Of a DNA stretch of 64,000 nt, positions 22,351 through 33,732 are shown piece after piece. Below the pieces are notes generated by a model. That model made no database searches and had not been told where the DNA came from. It saw only the letters and a program-made list of their open reading frames with translations. Both the position numbers and the translations under genes were made by a program. Each line of letters starts with the position of its first letter. Position 1 is the first letter of the stretch. This DNA comes from Apium graveolens. Its lineage: Eukaryota; Streptophyta; Magnoliopsida; Apiales; Apiaceae. The stretch is from the NCBI RefSeq assembly GCF_009905375.1, contig NC_133655.1:34728398-34792397 (forward strand). The letters run 5' to 3'.

Positions 22351-22870
22351 TGTTAGGTCCTTAATACAACTGTAAAGGGTGGTGAACACAGTTTATGCAG
22401 ACAAATCAAATTAAATACTCAATAGGATAAACAATTTTGTATAGATTAATAAAAACTGATAGCAAAGTAATCTTTCAAAGGATGAACAGAGATCCTTGAG
22501 AGCTGCTAGGTTACACAAAAGATATATCAATACGCGATACAAAAAGTGTAAACTTAATTTGTGCTTATATACTACACAACTACACAATCAATAAGGAATC
22601 ATATTCTATTACAATAAGGAATCCTAAAATATATCCTTATTTTGATTACTACAAGAAGTAAAGTCCTTCACCGACTTGTATTATGCAAATCCTTTCCTTC
22701 TTTGATATCTCCTGACTTTTAGCTAAAGTGACTAATTACTGATGTCAATTACTGACCAACAAATGTTGATAACAAATGTTGATGACGTCACCTTCTGCTA
22801 AACTCTGATATCAAATATTGATAATAAACTCTGATAGTTTATATGCTGATATCATCAATTTCTTTTAACA
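22351..22870 (-). repeat. 5' LTR of C1 (520 bp)
   Basis: Plus-strand ends TGTTAGGTCC and TCTTTTAACA. The right boundary is set where copia reverse transcriptase coding sequence of C0 begins immediately. Confidence 0.8.
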
Positions 22871-23617
22871 CTACCATGCAACAAGAATTAAATCAGTTTG
22901 AGAGAAGTAAAGTTTGGAAATTGGTACCTGCACCAAGAAATAGAAGCATTATTGGAAGAAAATCGGTGTACAGAGATAAGATGGAAGAGAATGGAATTGT
23001 TACAAGGAACAAAGCAAGGCTGGTCGCCAAAGGCTACTCACAGGAAGAAGGAATTGATTATGATGAAACTTTTGCTCCAGTTGCAAGACTTGAAGCAATA
23101 AGGATTTTTCTTGCATTTGCTACACATTCAAATTCTAAGGTATATCAAATGGCTATGAAAACTGTATTCCTCAATGGTGAGCTGGAAGAAGAAGTATATG
23201 TGCAGCATCCACCTGGTTTTGGAGATCCAGAATTTCCAGACTTTGTTTATAAACTGTTAAAGGCTGACTTAAACAAGCACCTATAGCATGGTATGCACAT
23301 TGTCAGAATTCTTGATCAAACATGGATTCACCAGGGGAACAATTGACAAGAATTTATTCTACAAGCAACATGGTGATGATATTATCCTAGTTCAAATCTA
23401 TGTGGATGATTTCATTTTTGGTTTTATTAATGAGAAGTTATTTCATAGATTTTCAAGACTCATGCAGAGTGAATATGAGAAGAGCATGATGGGAGAGCTC
23501 AGTTACTTCATTGGCCTTCAGTTAGTCAAAGAAGTGGTGGCATCTTTATCAGTCAAACCAAATAATTTAAAGATTTATTGAACAAGTTTGGAATGGTTAA
23601 CTGCTCACATACATCTA
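22871..23617 (+). pseudogene. C0 copia reverse transcriptase fragment
   Basis: Plus-strand Ty1/copia reverse transcriptase, cut on the left by C1 and on the right by C1b. Visible blocks are [50 protein letters not shown], the catalytic region [19 protein letters not shown], and after a frame change IYVDDFIFG with MMGELSYFIGLQL. The first catalytic aspartate (normally QMD) is replaced by alanine. The segment around YGLKQAPRAWY is damaged by a frameshift near 23260-23290. It is the oldest layer in the left block. Confidence 0.88.
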
Positions 23618-24923
23618 TGTTAGATAATGAATCACACACAGAGGGGGGTGAATGTTTTTTCATTTTTGTCTGCTTTTCTTGAAATGTTTATGGTGATGAA
23701 CAAAGTAAAATAAAATCTTATAGTTGAATGTGTTAGTACTGAATTTAGACTGATAAAATAGTGAACACAAATCTTTCAAAACTCACTTAATTTTATATTA
23801 AAATTAAGAATGTTTTGCTACAAAATTTCTAGGCTCTTTGTTGATAAAGAGCTTAGCTTCTTCCTTAAGAGAATACAAGATTTTCTTATCTAAAATTGTT
23901 ACATCTAACAAAGCATCCAGTGTTTACTTTATAGAACAGTAAACACTGGTTATTACACAGCATGCGTTAGCATGTACTAAACCTTATTTTTGGATAATCA
24001 AATCTTTCTATTTCTGGCTTAGTATATCTTTGCTAATCTTGCACTCCTGTGACTTTACTTTGCAAGTTAATCTTGGCCTTTGATCATGTACTCTTCAAGC
24101 TGCTTTTGTAGACTTGTCAATCCAACTGATTAGATTGTTTGTTGATTGATAATCTTGGATATTGAACTCATCTGCACTTTCTAATTTGAGTTTTACCTCG
24201 AGATCTCCAGTTTGGTATATAGAGAACTTGACATCTTGATAAGTATGTTGGCTTATCGAGATCTCTAATCACTCTATAGTTGTTTTGACTTATCGAATTC
24301 TCTGAGTTCTCTATAAGAGAATTTGGCTTGTCGAGATCTCTCATCTTCGTGTCTTCACCTTTACTTATCGATAACTCAGAGTTCTCTAGTGACAACTTGG
24401 CTTATCGATAACTCTGAGTTCTCTGTGAAAAATTGGCTTATCGATAACTCTGAGTTCTCTAGTGACAAATTGGCTTATCGATAACTCAGAGTTCTCTAGT
24501 GAAGAAATGACTTGTCGACATCTCCATTCTTCATGTCTTCAAATTAGCTTGTCCATATCTCTGAGTTCTCTAGTAGCTTTTCCTGACTTCTCGATAAGTC
24601 ATTCTGGAGTTCTCCAATGACTTCCCTATAACACTTAATCTGTGACTTTTAGAGATCTTGACTTAAAATATTTTTCTCAAAACAGATTTATTCAACTCCA
24701 AGCTTCTTCATAATTCTTCTGAGGCATGATCTTCTTGATCTTCTTCCAGATAGAATTCTTAGGCTTGATACTGTTTACAAAAAAGGACTCAAGTCTGCTC
24801 TTGTACATTTTTACAGACTTAAATATTACAATACAAAATACAAAACATAGATTACAATACAACTTACTTAGGGTTGTCAATTTGACTTAGTCTTGTTATG
24901 GTACAGGCATGTCTTGCACAACA
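23618..24923 (-). repeat. 3' LTR of copia C1b (1,306 bp)
   Basis: Plus-strand ends TGTTAGATAA and TTGCACAACA. A polypurine tract on the minus strand abuts the right end. It contains an array of TCGA-centred short repeats (see 24366-24511). It interrupts C0 at the start of its RNase H region. Confidence 0.85.
24366..24511. repeat. Tandem 36-bp repeats in the C1b LTR
   Basis: TTATCGATAACTC begins at 24366, 24402, 24438 and 24475, a 36-37 bp period. Each copy is followed by GAGTTCTCTAGTGA or close variants. Looser relatives (CTTGTCGAGATCTC, CTTATCGAATTCTC) extend the array from about 24180 to 24600. Confidence 0.85.
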
Positions 24924-24936
24924 ATCTCCCCCAATT
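24924..24936 (-). other. Polypurine tract of C1b
   Basis: Minus-strand AATTGGGGGAGAT next to the LTR. It is identical in core to that of C3 (55705-55718), which marks both as the same copia lineage. From here to 25127 I see only 3' untranslated sequence. Confidence 0.85.
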
Positions 24937-25127
24937 CGTAAGAAGATTGCTTATCACAAATTCATGCCTGTTAACAAGACTAATCCCAAGTCACAATGGA
25001 AAATTAGACTAATACATAAGAATTGACACAATCACATCATTTATACATTAGGTGATTTCTTTGAGTTTAAACAATTACATGCATCAGACAAAGACTGTGT
25101 CTTTTGTTTCTTCTCTAATGAGGTCCT

Positions 25128-25647
25128 TTATGATACAAGAATTTCAAGTTCCTCTATGATTGGTGTCCCTCTTAGAGCTTCCACAAGTTTGAGTATGTCA
25201 AGCTTTGGATAACCATCTAGCAAATCAAACCTAAACTTTCAGAATGTGCCAGCTTTGACATTTAGAAATCTTCCATCCTTCGAAATTATGCTCATTCCTT
25301 TTGCCTTGAGTTCTTCTGATCTTTTAATGTACATTTCAATCTCCTCAATATACTTTCTTATCTTCTCCTCATATTCAACGTTATTTCTTGCTCTCCTTTC
25401 CTCCCTTGCTATCAGCCATTTAGCTAAAACAGATCTCTATGCTCTTGTAGCAGTATCCTTATCCTTCAGTAAACTTATCACTCTCTTGATTTTTGTGGGT
25501 GAAAAGGTGTCCATTAAGGTGCTGCCAAGCAATGTGAAAGATCCATCTTCATAGTAGATTCTTACTTCTCTTAGTGTTACAACCCAGACTCTGACTATTT
25601 CCTCAGCTAATTGTTGAAAATAATCTTCATCTGAGTTGCACCAATTC
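25128..25647 (-). pseudogene. C1b extra gene after pol, C-terminal part
   Basis: A minus-strand reading frame directly before the 3' untranslated region of C1b, the place occupied by the env-like or extra ORF of SIRE-type copia elements. Visible residues include LGSTLMDTFSPTKIKRVISL, KWLIAREERRARNNVEYEEK and GMSIISKDGRFLNVKAGTF. It is strongly charged and probably helical, with no membrane segment. Two stops interrupt it: TAG in place of a tryptophan codon and TGA in place of an arginine codon near 25240. It ends at the TAA at 25130-25128 and is cut upstream by G2. It shows no obvious similarity to the end of the C3 extra gene. Function unknown. Confidence 0.6.
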
Positions 25648-28600
25648 TATAACGACTCGTATATTTTTATTATTTAAAGATGTAATTGTTGAATAAATAA
25701 TTAAATAAAATGTGAGTTGGTTCTGTTAGCTGGGTATTTCCTTGTTATTAATTATGTATGGTTATCAGTGTACGAGGATTATTCGTATAATTAATTGCTG
25801 AGCAGCATTTCTTATTTCACTTTTGAAAGCGGTTTTATTGAAGATTTATTTTCATAAATATTTGAATTGTCTCTAAAAATATTTTTATATTTTTATAATT
25901 TTAATAATTATTTTTGGGATTTTATAAAATTTAGAAATCAATATTTCATTAATTATTTATCCCTGAATGATTTTCTGATTGTATTTAAGTGTAAATTTAG
26001 TATTAAATCCAGGAATATTTCAAAAATCATGAAATTTATATTTTATTAATTTTGGAATATTTCGAGAATTTTAAAATTATTTTGGGAACTTTTCTGATCA
26101 ATTTCACCCGCGCGTCGGTTCGTTAAATCGATAAATGCGGGCATGTCGGCGATCCAGAAATATTTTAAAAATTATGAAAATTTTATTTTATTAGTTTTAA
26201 AATATTCTGGAAATTTTAAAATTTAATCTAATAATTTTTTAGTTTTATTTGTTCGTGTCATGGTTCGTTAATTATCAACAAGCGGAACAAAAGGTAGGAA
26301 TACGTGTTAGTTGGCTGCAAATTATAAAAGAAAATGCAAACACGGATTGATAAGGATAACTAGTCTTATCCTTTTTATTCTCATCTCCCTGATCTCTTAC
26401 TCATCCCCCTTCTCTTTCCCGTTCTTTTCCCCTCATTTATTTATCGGCTCAGGTGAGCTCCAGTCTCTTTCCGGTCATCAGTTCATGATTATTGATGTGG
26501 TTCCGTTTGGTTATTCAATTGCATGCATGTATATATGATTTCGTATATTTATATATGTGTATTTCGGCTGGGAGTTCTGTGTTGCCGCCCTTCCCCCTCG
26601 ACTTTTCCGGCGGGTTGGTGGTGGTGGCGCGGCCCTCGTTGTTTAGGTTGTGTCTCGGTTGTTTGGATTGTATTTATATACATATATGCTTGTATATATA
26701 TATAATTATTTTCCAACCTGTTGGGTGTGATGTGGTCTGTGTGTTTGCTCCGTTCCGGTCACTGTATTAAGTATTCCAGCTAGCCGCGCATTTGTGCGCG
26801 TGGTGTTGCTCTGGGAAATTTCGGATTCTTTTCTCTGCAGTTGAATTCGATGAAATTATTGGGTAATTGCAAAATTAAATTTTGATTATCGGTGGAGTTC
26901 GCGTCAGAAACTCGAATTATTCGGGTACCCGTGAATTTTACCGCCGTCGGCGATGAGCCTCGGCGAGCCGATGGTGGACTGTGATGTTTCGCTGAGTCCT
27001 ATAAATTATAAAACAAATAATTAGTTCGTAAAATTAATTTTCCGAAACAAAAATAATTAATTATTTTTAAAATTCGTATCTTTAATTGGACTGTGATTTA
27101 TAATTATTACGTTGTAATTGAATTAATTTATAATTGTGATTGGGATTTGACATCGATTATGTTTTGACGGGTAGGCCGATAAACAAAGAAGACGCTGCCT
27201 GATTTTCGAGAAAAATTAAATTCGAAAATACGAGGACGGGTCCTGCGATTATCGGGATTACTAGTCGAACGCATATAACTATATAATTTAAAATATTTTA
27301 CGACACGACATACATAAATATTTACTGAAAAAGATTATCGAACCGAGTTGTGAATGCGTGAACTCAAGTTGTATGTATATTATAATACTGTGTACAGCGA
27401 CGAGTCGGATTATGATATCGTTCGGGTAGAATTGATAGCGAGGATATGTCAAGCATAATCGAATATCTAAATTAGGGCATCTTGACTCTATTGGTTCTAG
27501 TCGGAAGGCCGAGAGTTAGCGTTGGACTAAAGATAACCTAGTGATCAGTCGACAAGCTCAGCAAGGTTCCAATCGAAGGATCTGAGTGTTGAAGTTGGAT
27601 CCAAGATAGTCTAATAGATCGATGATAAAGCTGAGCATTCAAATCGGTTCAAGGTCAATCAAAGATAGTTGTAAGCTCTGCAAGGCAAGTACCCCCGACC
27701 ATTTTTTTATTCTTGTAATGGAACAGAACATTTTAAGTTATGTATCCCCTGTATTTGGAAATGTTGTTTAAAATATGTTTGGGGAAAAGTAACTTCTGAA
27801 AGTACCTATCTCTAAAATGTGATTAAAATGAAAAGAAGTTTTGAATAGTGTGCTGTGACAGAATTGTTTTAAAAAGAGACAGGTAATAGTGATTTTTGAA
27901 AATTGGATAAAGAGAAATATTATGATCCACATATGTCGTGGAAAGTTTTGATCCACCTATGTCGTCGAATGTTTTATCCACCTATGTCATGGAATTTGGA
28001 AATAGGTAAAAAGGGAATTCAGTTAATCTATTGGAGTTGCATAAGAGGCCCGTTATTCGGTAACGGCCCAGCAGGTGGTGGCGTAAGAGGCTAATTCGGT
28101 TGGGCACACTGTTTAACCGATTAGTCCAGCATAGGGGAAGACCTTGCTAGTCTCCCAAGTTCTGGGTCACATTCTTTATTATGGAAGGCCGTTAGTCGCC
28201 GTCCGGTGATGATAGACTGATCAGCTATCTTCACCCGTTGAACGTCTAATAGATCTGATTGATTCAATTTTGAAATTTTTAAGAAAATAACTTGTGTGGA
28301 ACAGATGATTTGAAAGTGAAATAGCATGCAAAAATTTGACTCTGGTATTTATACGCAGTACACGACTGATGTTATGGTTTTACAGAGCATGCTAGTTTTG
28401 AATATCCAGTTATACATGTTTATCTTGCTTTTGTAAACGAGCTATAATTTCTGTTCCTATCACTGTTTGATTATAAATTGTTTTGCTTGTTTTTCATATA
28501 GTGGTACTGCTGAGCAATTGATTGCTCACCCTTGCAGAATGTTTTGTATATATGTATTGCATATATATAGGAGATCTTTCCGTGCAGTCAGGGCAAAGTT

Positions 28601-28868
28601 CTAATTCTTTTCGTATAAGGCACCTCTGAGGTTGTTGTGTCATACCAGAGATGGTCTGTTGAGTTGCTGTATTAAGATAGTATTATCAGGATTGTTTGTA
28701 ATAAGTTGGTTTTATAATAGTTGTAACCTAATTCATACTTAAACCTGGAAAAGATCTTGGTAAAAAGGGATTGTGTTTATGTTTTAACATTTGATTTAGG
28801 TTATATCATGTTGGTTATTATTGTTGTTGGTGATGTCAACTCCTGACCCCGGGGTTGAGCCCGTCACA
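25648..28868 (+). repeat. 5' LTR of gypsy G2 (3.2 kb)
   Basis: Begins TATAACGACTCG (TG mutated to TA) and ends GAGCCCGTCACA, followed two bases later by a primer-site-like sequence. The last 0.6 kb is repeated at 49296-49897. The left part is very AT-rich and the centre contains pyrimidine-rich sequence (26360-26440). Small open frames inside are not convincing. Confidence 0.75.
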
Positions 28869-28870
28869 GT

Positions 28871-28882
28871 TAATATCAGAGC
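28871..28882 (+). other. Primer-binding site of G2 (decayed)
   Basis: TAATATCAGAGC; the two changes from TGGTATCAGAGC are both G to A. Confidence 0.7.
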
Positions 28883-29092
28883 TACAAGTTTGAATCCCTG
28901 ATTTAGGTTAGGTGTAGAGTCAAAAGAGTGTAGGAAGGTTTATATAAAGTTGTGTGTTAGCAACTCAATCAGAGGAGCGAGTCTAAGAGTCCAGTATAGG
29001 GTTTCGAGGGCGTAACCCTGATATCTATCGAGGATTGGCTGGAACTGCCCTAACCTTTATTGTGTCTCCTTCGTACATATGTATTATTGGTA

Positions 29093-29264
29093 ATGTCTGA
29101 TAAAGATTCCTAGTTCTCCCTCTCGAGAGAGAGAGTCTGATTGCGAGAGTTCAGCTTCTGAGCGGACCCTTGATGTGTCAGCTGAAGAGATGTCAATGCT
29201 ACTCCTAAATATCGTATCTTCTATGTCAAGTAATGTTGCTGGACCAAGTGTGCGACCTCGGTGA
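29093..29264 (+). pseudogene. Upstream ORF of G2, predicted first coding exon
   Basis: An ATG at 29093-29095 opens a frame (MSDKDS) that needs a one-base shift at about 29105-29110 to continue in the open frame 29103-29264 (SPSREREESD-type Ser/Glu-rich sequence, then LDVSAEEMSMLLLNIVSSM). The open frame runs across a strong 5' splice site, CTCG|GTGAGT at 29260/29261, and stops just after it. Joined to the acceptor at 30421, the frame continues directly into gag. The protein is unknown; it is comparable in position to the upstream ORF of G1. Confidence 0.45.
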
Positions 29265-30421
29265 GTTCAGATGGAATGATAGTAGTCAGCGGCTTCTATG
29301 GCAGCCAAGTTTGGTGGGTATGTGGATTAAAACTGTTGTTTATATCTTGAACCCTTACACGTATTTCTTGAGATATATTTTTTGTTTTCAGAGTAATTGT
29401 TTACCATCTAATAAGTTGCTTATTTTTCCGTAAGAAAGTCAAATCTCAAATTAAGTAACTTAAGGTTCTGTTGATTTCATCATAAATTAGATTTCCTATT
29501 TGTGAATTTTCTATCCAAACATTATTTCTTTCCTCGCTTATTTTATCAGTTGATTAGGGCAGACAATACATATGATTTGACTATTTATCTATGTGACAAA
29601 GGGTCTGGTGGGACGCCACCAAATTATGTGTTGTAAACTGTGTGGTACTAAGACTGGCCATTTTATGTACTTGTATGGTTGCTCTCAGTCATACCTACGT
29701 CTTCTTCACTGTTTCTTCTTAATCTATTTCCTTGATTTTGAAATTTCATTTGGCATTCTATGACAATGAATTTCATTAGTAACCTCTGCAGTTAGACAGT
29801 ACTAGTTATTGAAAGTAAATAAAAGTTGACTGTTAGGAGGAATGAAAGTTTTATACTAGGTTCTTATGTAAGAATAATGGCAACAGAGAGGATTCAGGAT
29901 CTATTGGAGAAAGTTGCAGCCTTAGAAAGGCTAATTCAGTGGTTGGCAAGTTACTTGGAGGCAATAGGAAATCATCCTTAGGGGAATGGTTGGTTGAAAC
30001 TTAGACTAGGGTGCCTGGTAGAGACTAGCGCTCCTTAAGTTAACTTTGTTTACCAGTTTGCTCTATGTAGTTATGGCTTATATATCCAGCCATGTTTTTT
30101 TTATATCAGTTTGGTCTAGTTATTGTATTTAAGTAGTGGTGGGAAGTTAACCAGTTGTTGTTATATTGAGGAGCCATGCTGCGGTGTTTAGTTCCTTTAT
30201 ATTTCAGTTTTCCTGTACAGTTGTTGATTCTGCTACTTTCATTGTTGCTATTGTTGCTAGTGCTATTAATCTAAATCTCTTTTAAAAATGGACTCTGATA
30301 TTAAAGACATGGGTATTTTGATTGGGCAGCATTTTCCTGATACAGGTGCACCGTTTAAACGGTTATATCTTCTGTCAAACATTCTTGTTATGTTTTGAAT
30401 AAACTCATCTCTATATTTCAG
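29261..30421 (+). other. Predicted intron in the G2 leader
   Basis: Donor GTGAGT at 29261; acceptor CTCTATATTTCAG ending at 30421, five bases before the gag ATG codon's first base (30426). The length is 1,161 bp. Splicing joins the upstream ORF to gag in phase. The interval otherwise holds no gene. Part of it (29570-29720) resembles 42390-42490 in G4. Confidence 0.5.
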
Positions 30422-30425
30422 GAAG

Positions 30426-30721
30426 ATGCCACCCAAGAAAGCTACCCAGTCTAAATAGAATAGTAGTAGCTTTTTTGTGGGTCTAGCTGTAAATGAAATT
30501 CTGGATTTGTTGTGTCAGCAGTAGCTAATCCAATCGGTTCAGCAGCAGCAACAGCAAGGAGTGAACCAAACTGTTAATTTCAAATCCTTCCAGAATGTTA
30601 AACCTCCTGAATTTAAGGGTGAGCCTTATCCGGTAGCTGCTGAAGCATAGTTAAAAGAAATGTAGAAAGCTTTCAACCTCGTCCAAGTGAGTGGCAATCT
30701 TAAAATCGATTATGCAAGCAG
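30426..30721 (+). pseudogene. G2 gag, N-terminal fragment
   Basis: Starts MPPKKATQSK. It continues with a Gln-rich run and the Gag-domain beginning FKSFQNVKPPEFKGEPYP and KAFNLVQVSGNLKIDYA, the same order as in G1 gag. Stops occur at several former Gln or Trp positions (TAG after SK, after QQ, and twice near 30648-30666). The gene breaks off at 30721 at a deletion junction; everything downstream in G2 is missing here. Confidence 0.8.
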
Positions 30722-30744
30722 AGTTAAAAGAAATGTAGAAAGCT
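30722..30744 (+). repeat. Templated filler DNA at the G2/C2 junction
   Basis: These 23 bp are an exact copy of 30649-30671, which lies 73 bp to the left. On the right the filler ends in GCT, which is also the start of the C2 sequence (GCTCTCTGA), giving a 3-bp microhomology. Confidence 0.85.
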
Positions 30745-32379
30745 CTCTGAAATTTCAGAATTTGAGTTGGATCCTTCAAGAATTGAAGAATCAGAGTTTC
30801 CAGAATTATCAGAATTTGGCTCATCAGAACTTGATAAATCATAACTTGAAGAGCCAGTGACTGGTTCTAATGCTTCTTGAGAGTCTTGAGATGTTGTATT
30901 ATCATCAGCTTACTCCCCCTGAACAGGTGCATCTCCCTTTGGAGCAGTTACCACAGTTTCAATGACATCAGAGTTTAACCCGTCAGAACTTATAGGATCA
31001 GGATTTAGGTCATCACAATTTACAGAATCAGAATTTATATCTTCATTTTCAAATCTCAGCTGATCATGATCATTGAAATCTTCAAGTCCAGTAATCTTTT
31101 TATCATCAAAAGATACATTAATAGATTCCATGACAACCCTTGTTCTTAAATTGTAGACTCTGAAGGCTTTTGTGGAAATTGGATATCCAACAAAAATTCC
31201 GTCATCAGCTTTTAGATCAAATTTTGACAACTGTTCAGGATGAGTCTTAAGAACAAAACACTTACATCTAAATACATGAAAGTATTTCATATTTGGCTTC
31301 TTTTTCTTCACCATCTCATATGGTGTTTTTCCAAGCTTGTTTATGAGTGTAGCATTCTGTGTAAAACAAGCAGTCTACACAGCTTCAGCCCAAAAATAGG
31401 TTGGTATCTTTGCTTCATCAAGCATAGTTCGTGCAGTTTCAATAAGAGTCATGTTCTCTCTTTCTACGATTCCATTCTGCTGTGGAGTTCCAGGTGCAGA
31501 AAATTCCTGCTTTATTCCATTCTCTTTGCAGAACTCTTCCATGATTGAATTCTTGAACTCAGTGCCATTGTTAATTCTTATTATTTTAACTGAATCTTTG
31601 ACCAACTTATCCAGCTGTCTGACATGATCAGTTAGAGTAGATGCAGTTTTATTTTTCTTGTGCAAAAAATACACCCAAGTGTATCTTGTGAACTCATCCA
31701 CTATAACCATAACATATTTCTTCTTTGTAATGGACATGACATTGACTGGACCAAATAGATCAACATGCAGTAAGTGATAAGGCTCAAGAATTGAGGATTC
31801 AGTTTTGCTCTTGAATGAAGATTTTCTTTGTTTTGCCTTTTGACATGAGTCACAAAGACCATCAGGAGAAAATACTGATTTTGACAGCCCTCTCACAAGA
31901 TCTTTCTTTACTAGCTCATTTATGTTGTTGAAATTTAAATGAGAGAGTCTCTTGTGCCAATTCCAGATTTCTTCAATTGATGCTCTGCTTAACAGACAGA
32001 TTGCAGAACCATCAGAATTTGTTGAAAGTCTGGCTTCATATATGTTACCATGTTTGTAACCTTTCAGAACCACTTTGTCTGTAGAATTACTTACAAATTC
32101 ACAGTGTCCTTCAAAGAAATCCACATGATAACCTCTGTCACGGATTTGACTCATACTTAGCAGATTGTGTTTAAGTCCTGAGACAAGAGCTACTGTTTCA
32201 ATTATGACATTCCCAAGATTGATATTGCCATATCCCAGAGTCTTTCCCATGTTGCCATCTCCATAAGAAACTCCTGGGCCAGCTTTCTCCACAAATTCTG
32301 ATAGCAGGGCTTTATTTCCAGTCATATGTGCTGAACAACCACTGTCCAGAACTAGGATGTTTTTCATATTTCCCTGCAA
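30745..32379 (-). pseudogene. C2 protease and integrase
   Basis: In order on the minus strand: the protease active site (ILVLDSGCSAHMTG), then the integrase HHCC finger (WHKRLSHLNFNN ... LCDSCQKAK). The catalytic core follows (LLHVDLFGPVNVM, the IRINNGTEFKN region with Asn where Asp is expected, GTPQQNGIVERENMTL). After a TAG near 31377 comes the integrase C-terminal part ([39 protein letters not shown]), then a Ser/Asp/Asn-rich linker that normally leads into reverse transcriptase. It is cut at 30745. Replacement of the second catalytic aspartate would inactivate it even without the stop. Confidence 0.9.
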
Positions 32380-32391
32380 TCACAAAGACCA

Positions 32392-33732
32392 CTATTGGTT
32401 AGTGTTAAGGACCCAGACTTGCTTGGATCCTTTAGCCTTTTTAAGTTTGTTAGCATTTGCAGCGGATTTAGGTTTAGAGTTTATGCTAACATGCTTTTTA
32501 TCAGACTTTATATCAGAATTTAGACTAGAAGGAATTACACTAACTTTCTTTAAAAAAGGTTTTATTTGATAATAATCATAGTACAAACTATGATATTCCT
32601 TACAAGTATAAATAGAATGTCATAAACTACCACAATGAAAACAAGGATTTTGTGGTTTAAACCTAACAGACTGACTCTTAACTCCTGATCTAGGAGGTAA
32701 AGAGTTTATATCTTTATTTTTCCTGCAAAAAGTAGCAAGATGGTTAGAGTTTTCACAATTATAGCATTTCTTTCTAGGAGCATTAGAAACAAGCATATAA
32801 TTATTGCTTTTATTCACACCTTCCTTTCCATTCCTATTTTTCCTAGCTTCCTTGACCTTGTTTACATTTTGAATCTCTTTCAGCTTATGCTTAAGCTGCT
32901 TCTTAGTCATTAAGCCAAAATTTACCACAATTGGTTTATCCTTTTTTAATTTGTTAGAAGTTGACTTTTCTTTGACTTCTGTTTCAGAGTCTTTTATCTT
33001 TTCAGATTTTGACTTCAGGATTAATTTTAGGTTTTTCAGCTTTCTTGGTAAAGTTTGGTTTACATGACACAGTTTCATTTTCTTCTTTATCATCTAGGTA
33101 ACCTAGTCCTTCTTTCCAATTTCCATTTTCTAAGATTTTCTGAGTTGTTCTTCCAGAGTTAGTCCAAGTTTTGATTATCTCCTTTTCCTTTTCCAGTTCA
33201 GATTTAAGAGATTTATTCAGTTTTAGCAATTCATCTCTAACATACAAAGCCTCATCTCTTTCTTTCTGGGTTTGATGGAATATAACTAACTCTTTTTCTA
33301 AGTAGTCATTTCTATTTTTAAGAGCAAGACTTTCAGATTTTAATCTTTCATTTTCTAAAGTCTGATCTCTAAAACTAATGAACATGGTTTTAAGATATAA
33401 TCTTAGCTCAGAAATATCATCAGTATGAAAAGCAAGAGTTGAATGAGGTACCTTTAATTCAGCAGTTCCAGAACTGCTATCAGCATTTGCCATCAAGACA
33501 TAGTTCAACTCTTCTTCAGAAACTGAAGTGTCTGCCAAGTTTTTCTTCTTTGTGATAAGTTCCTGGCCTTTATCACTTTTTCCTTTCTTGCAGTCAGGAG
33601 AGATGTGGCCTCTCTCACCACAATTGTAGCATTTGACATTTGAGTTGTCTCCACTGTTAGACTTTTTAAACCCTTTCTTTTCAGAACTTCCACCTTTCCT
33701 AGAAACTTCTTGCCCTTTCTGAATTTCTTGTA
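32392..33732 (-). pseudogene. C2 gag, C-terminal part with zinc knuckles
   Basis: Continues the gag from the right side of G4. It shows knuckle CYNCGERGHISPDC (CX2CX4HX4C intact), the late-gag coiled-coil region (LAFHTDDISELRLYLKTMF ... ERDEALYVRDELLKLN ... TWTNSGRTTQKIL), knuckle CYNCENSNHLATFC, and a third cysteine cluster (PCFHCGSL). There are frameshifts near 33690 and 33050-33090. It ends in a TAG at 32394-32392; a TGA follows at 32382-32380 and then the protease frame. The same two stops are found in C4. Confidence 0.85.

Larger units (their letters stand above)
20690..22870 (-). mobile_element. Ty1/copia element C1, 5' end (minus strand), cut by G1
   Basis: 5' LTR (22351-22870), primer site and decayed gag. 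The rest lies left of G1, outside the window. It is inserted in the reverse transcriptase of copia C0. The five bases to the right of the LTR are CTACC. Confidence 0.85.

Noticed and set aside
24366..24511. CRISPR-like regular repeats
   Set aside because: Plant retrotransposon LTR context, and spacers are themselves repeated; a tandem repeat, not a CRISPR array.
26311..26770. Overlapping hydrophobic frames suggesting membrane proteins
   Set aside because: T-rich and pyrimidine-rich LTR sequence of G2 read by chance; frames overlap each other and lack any homology.
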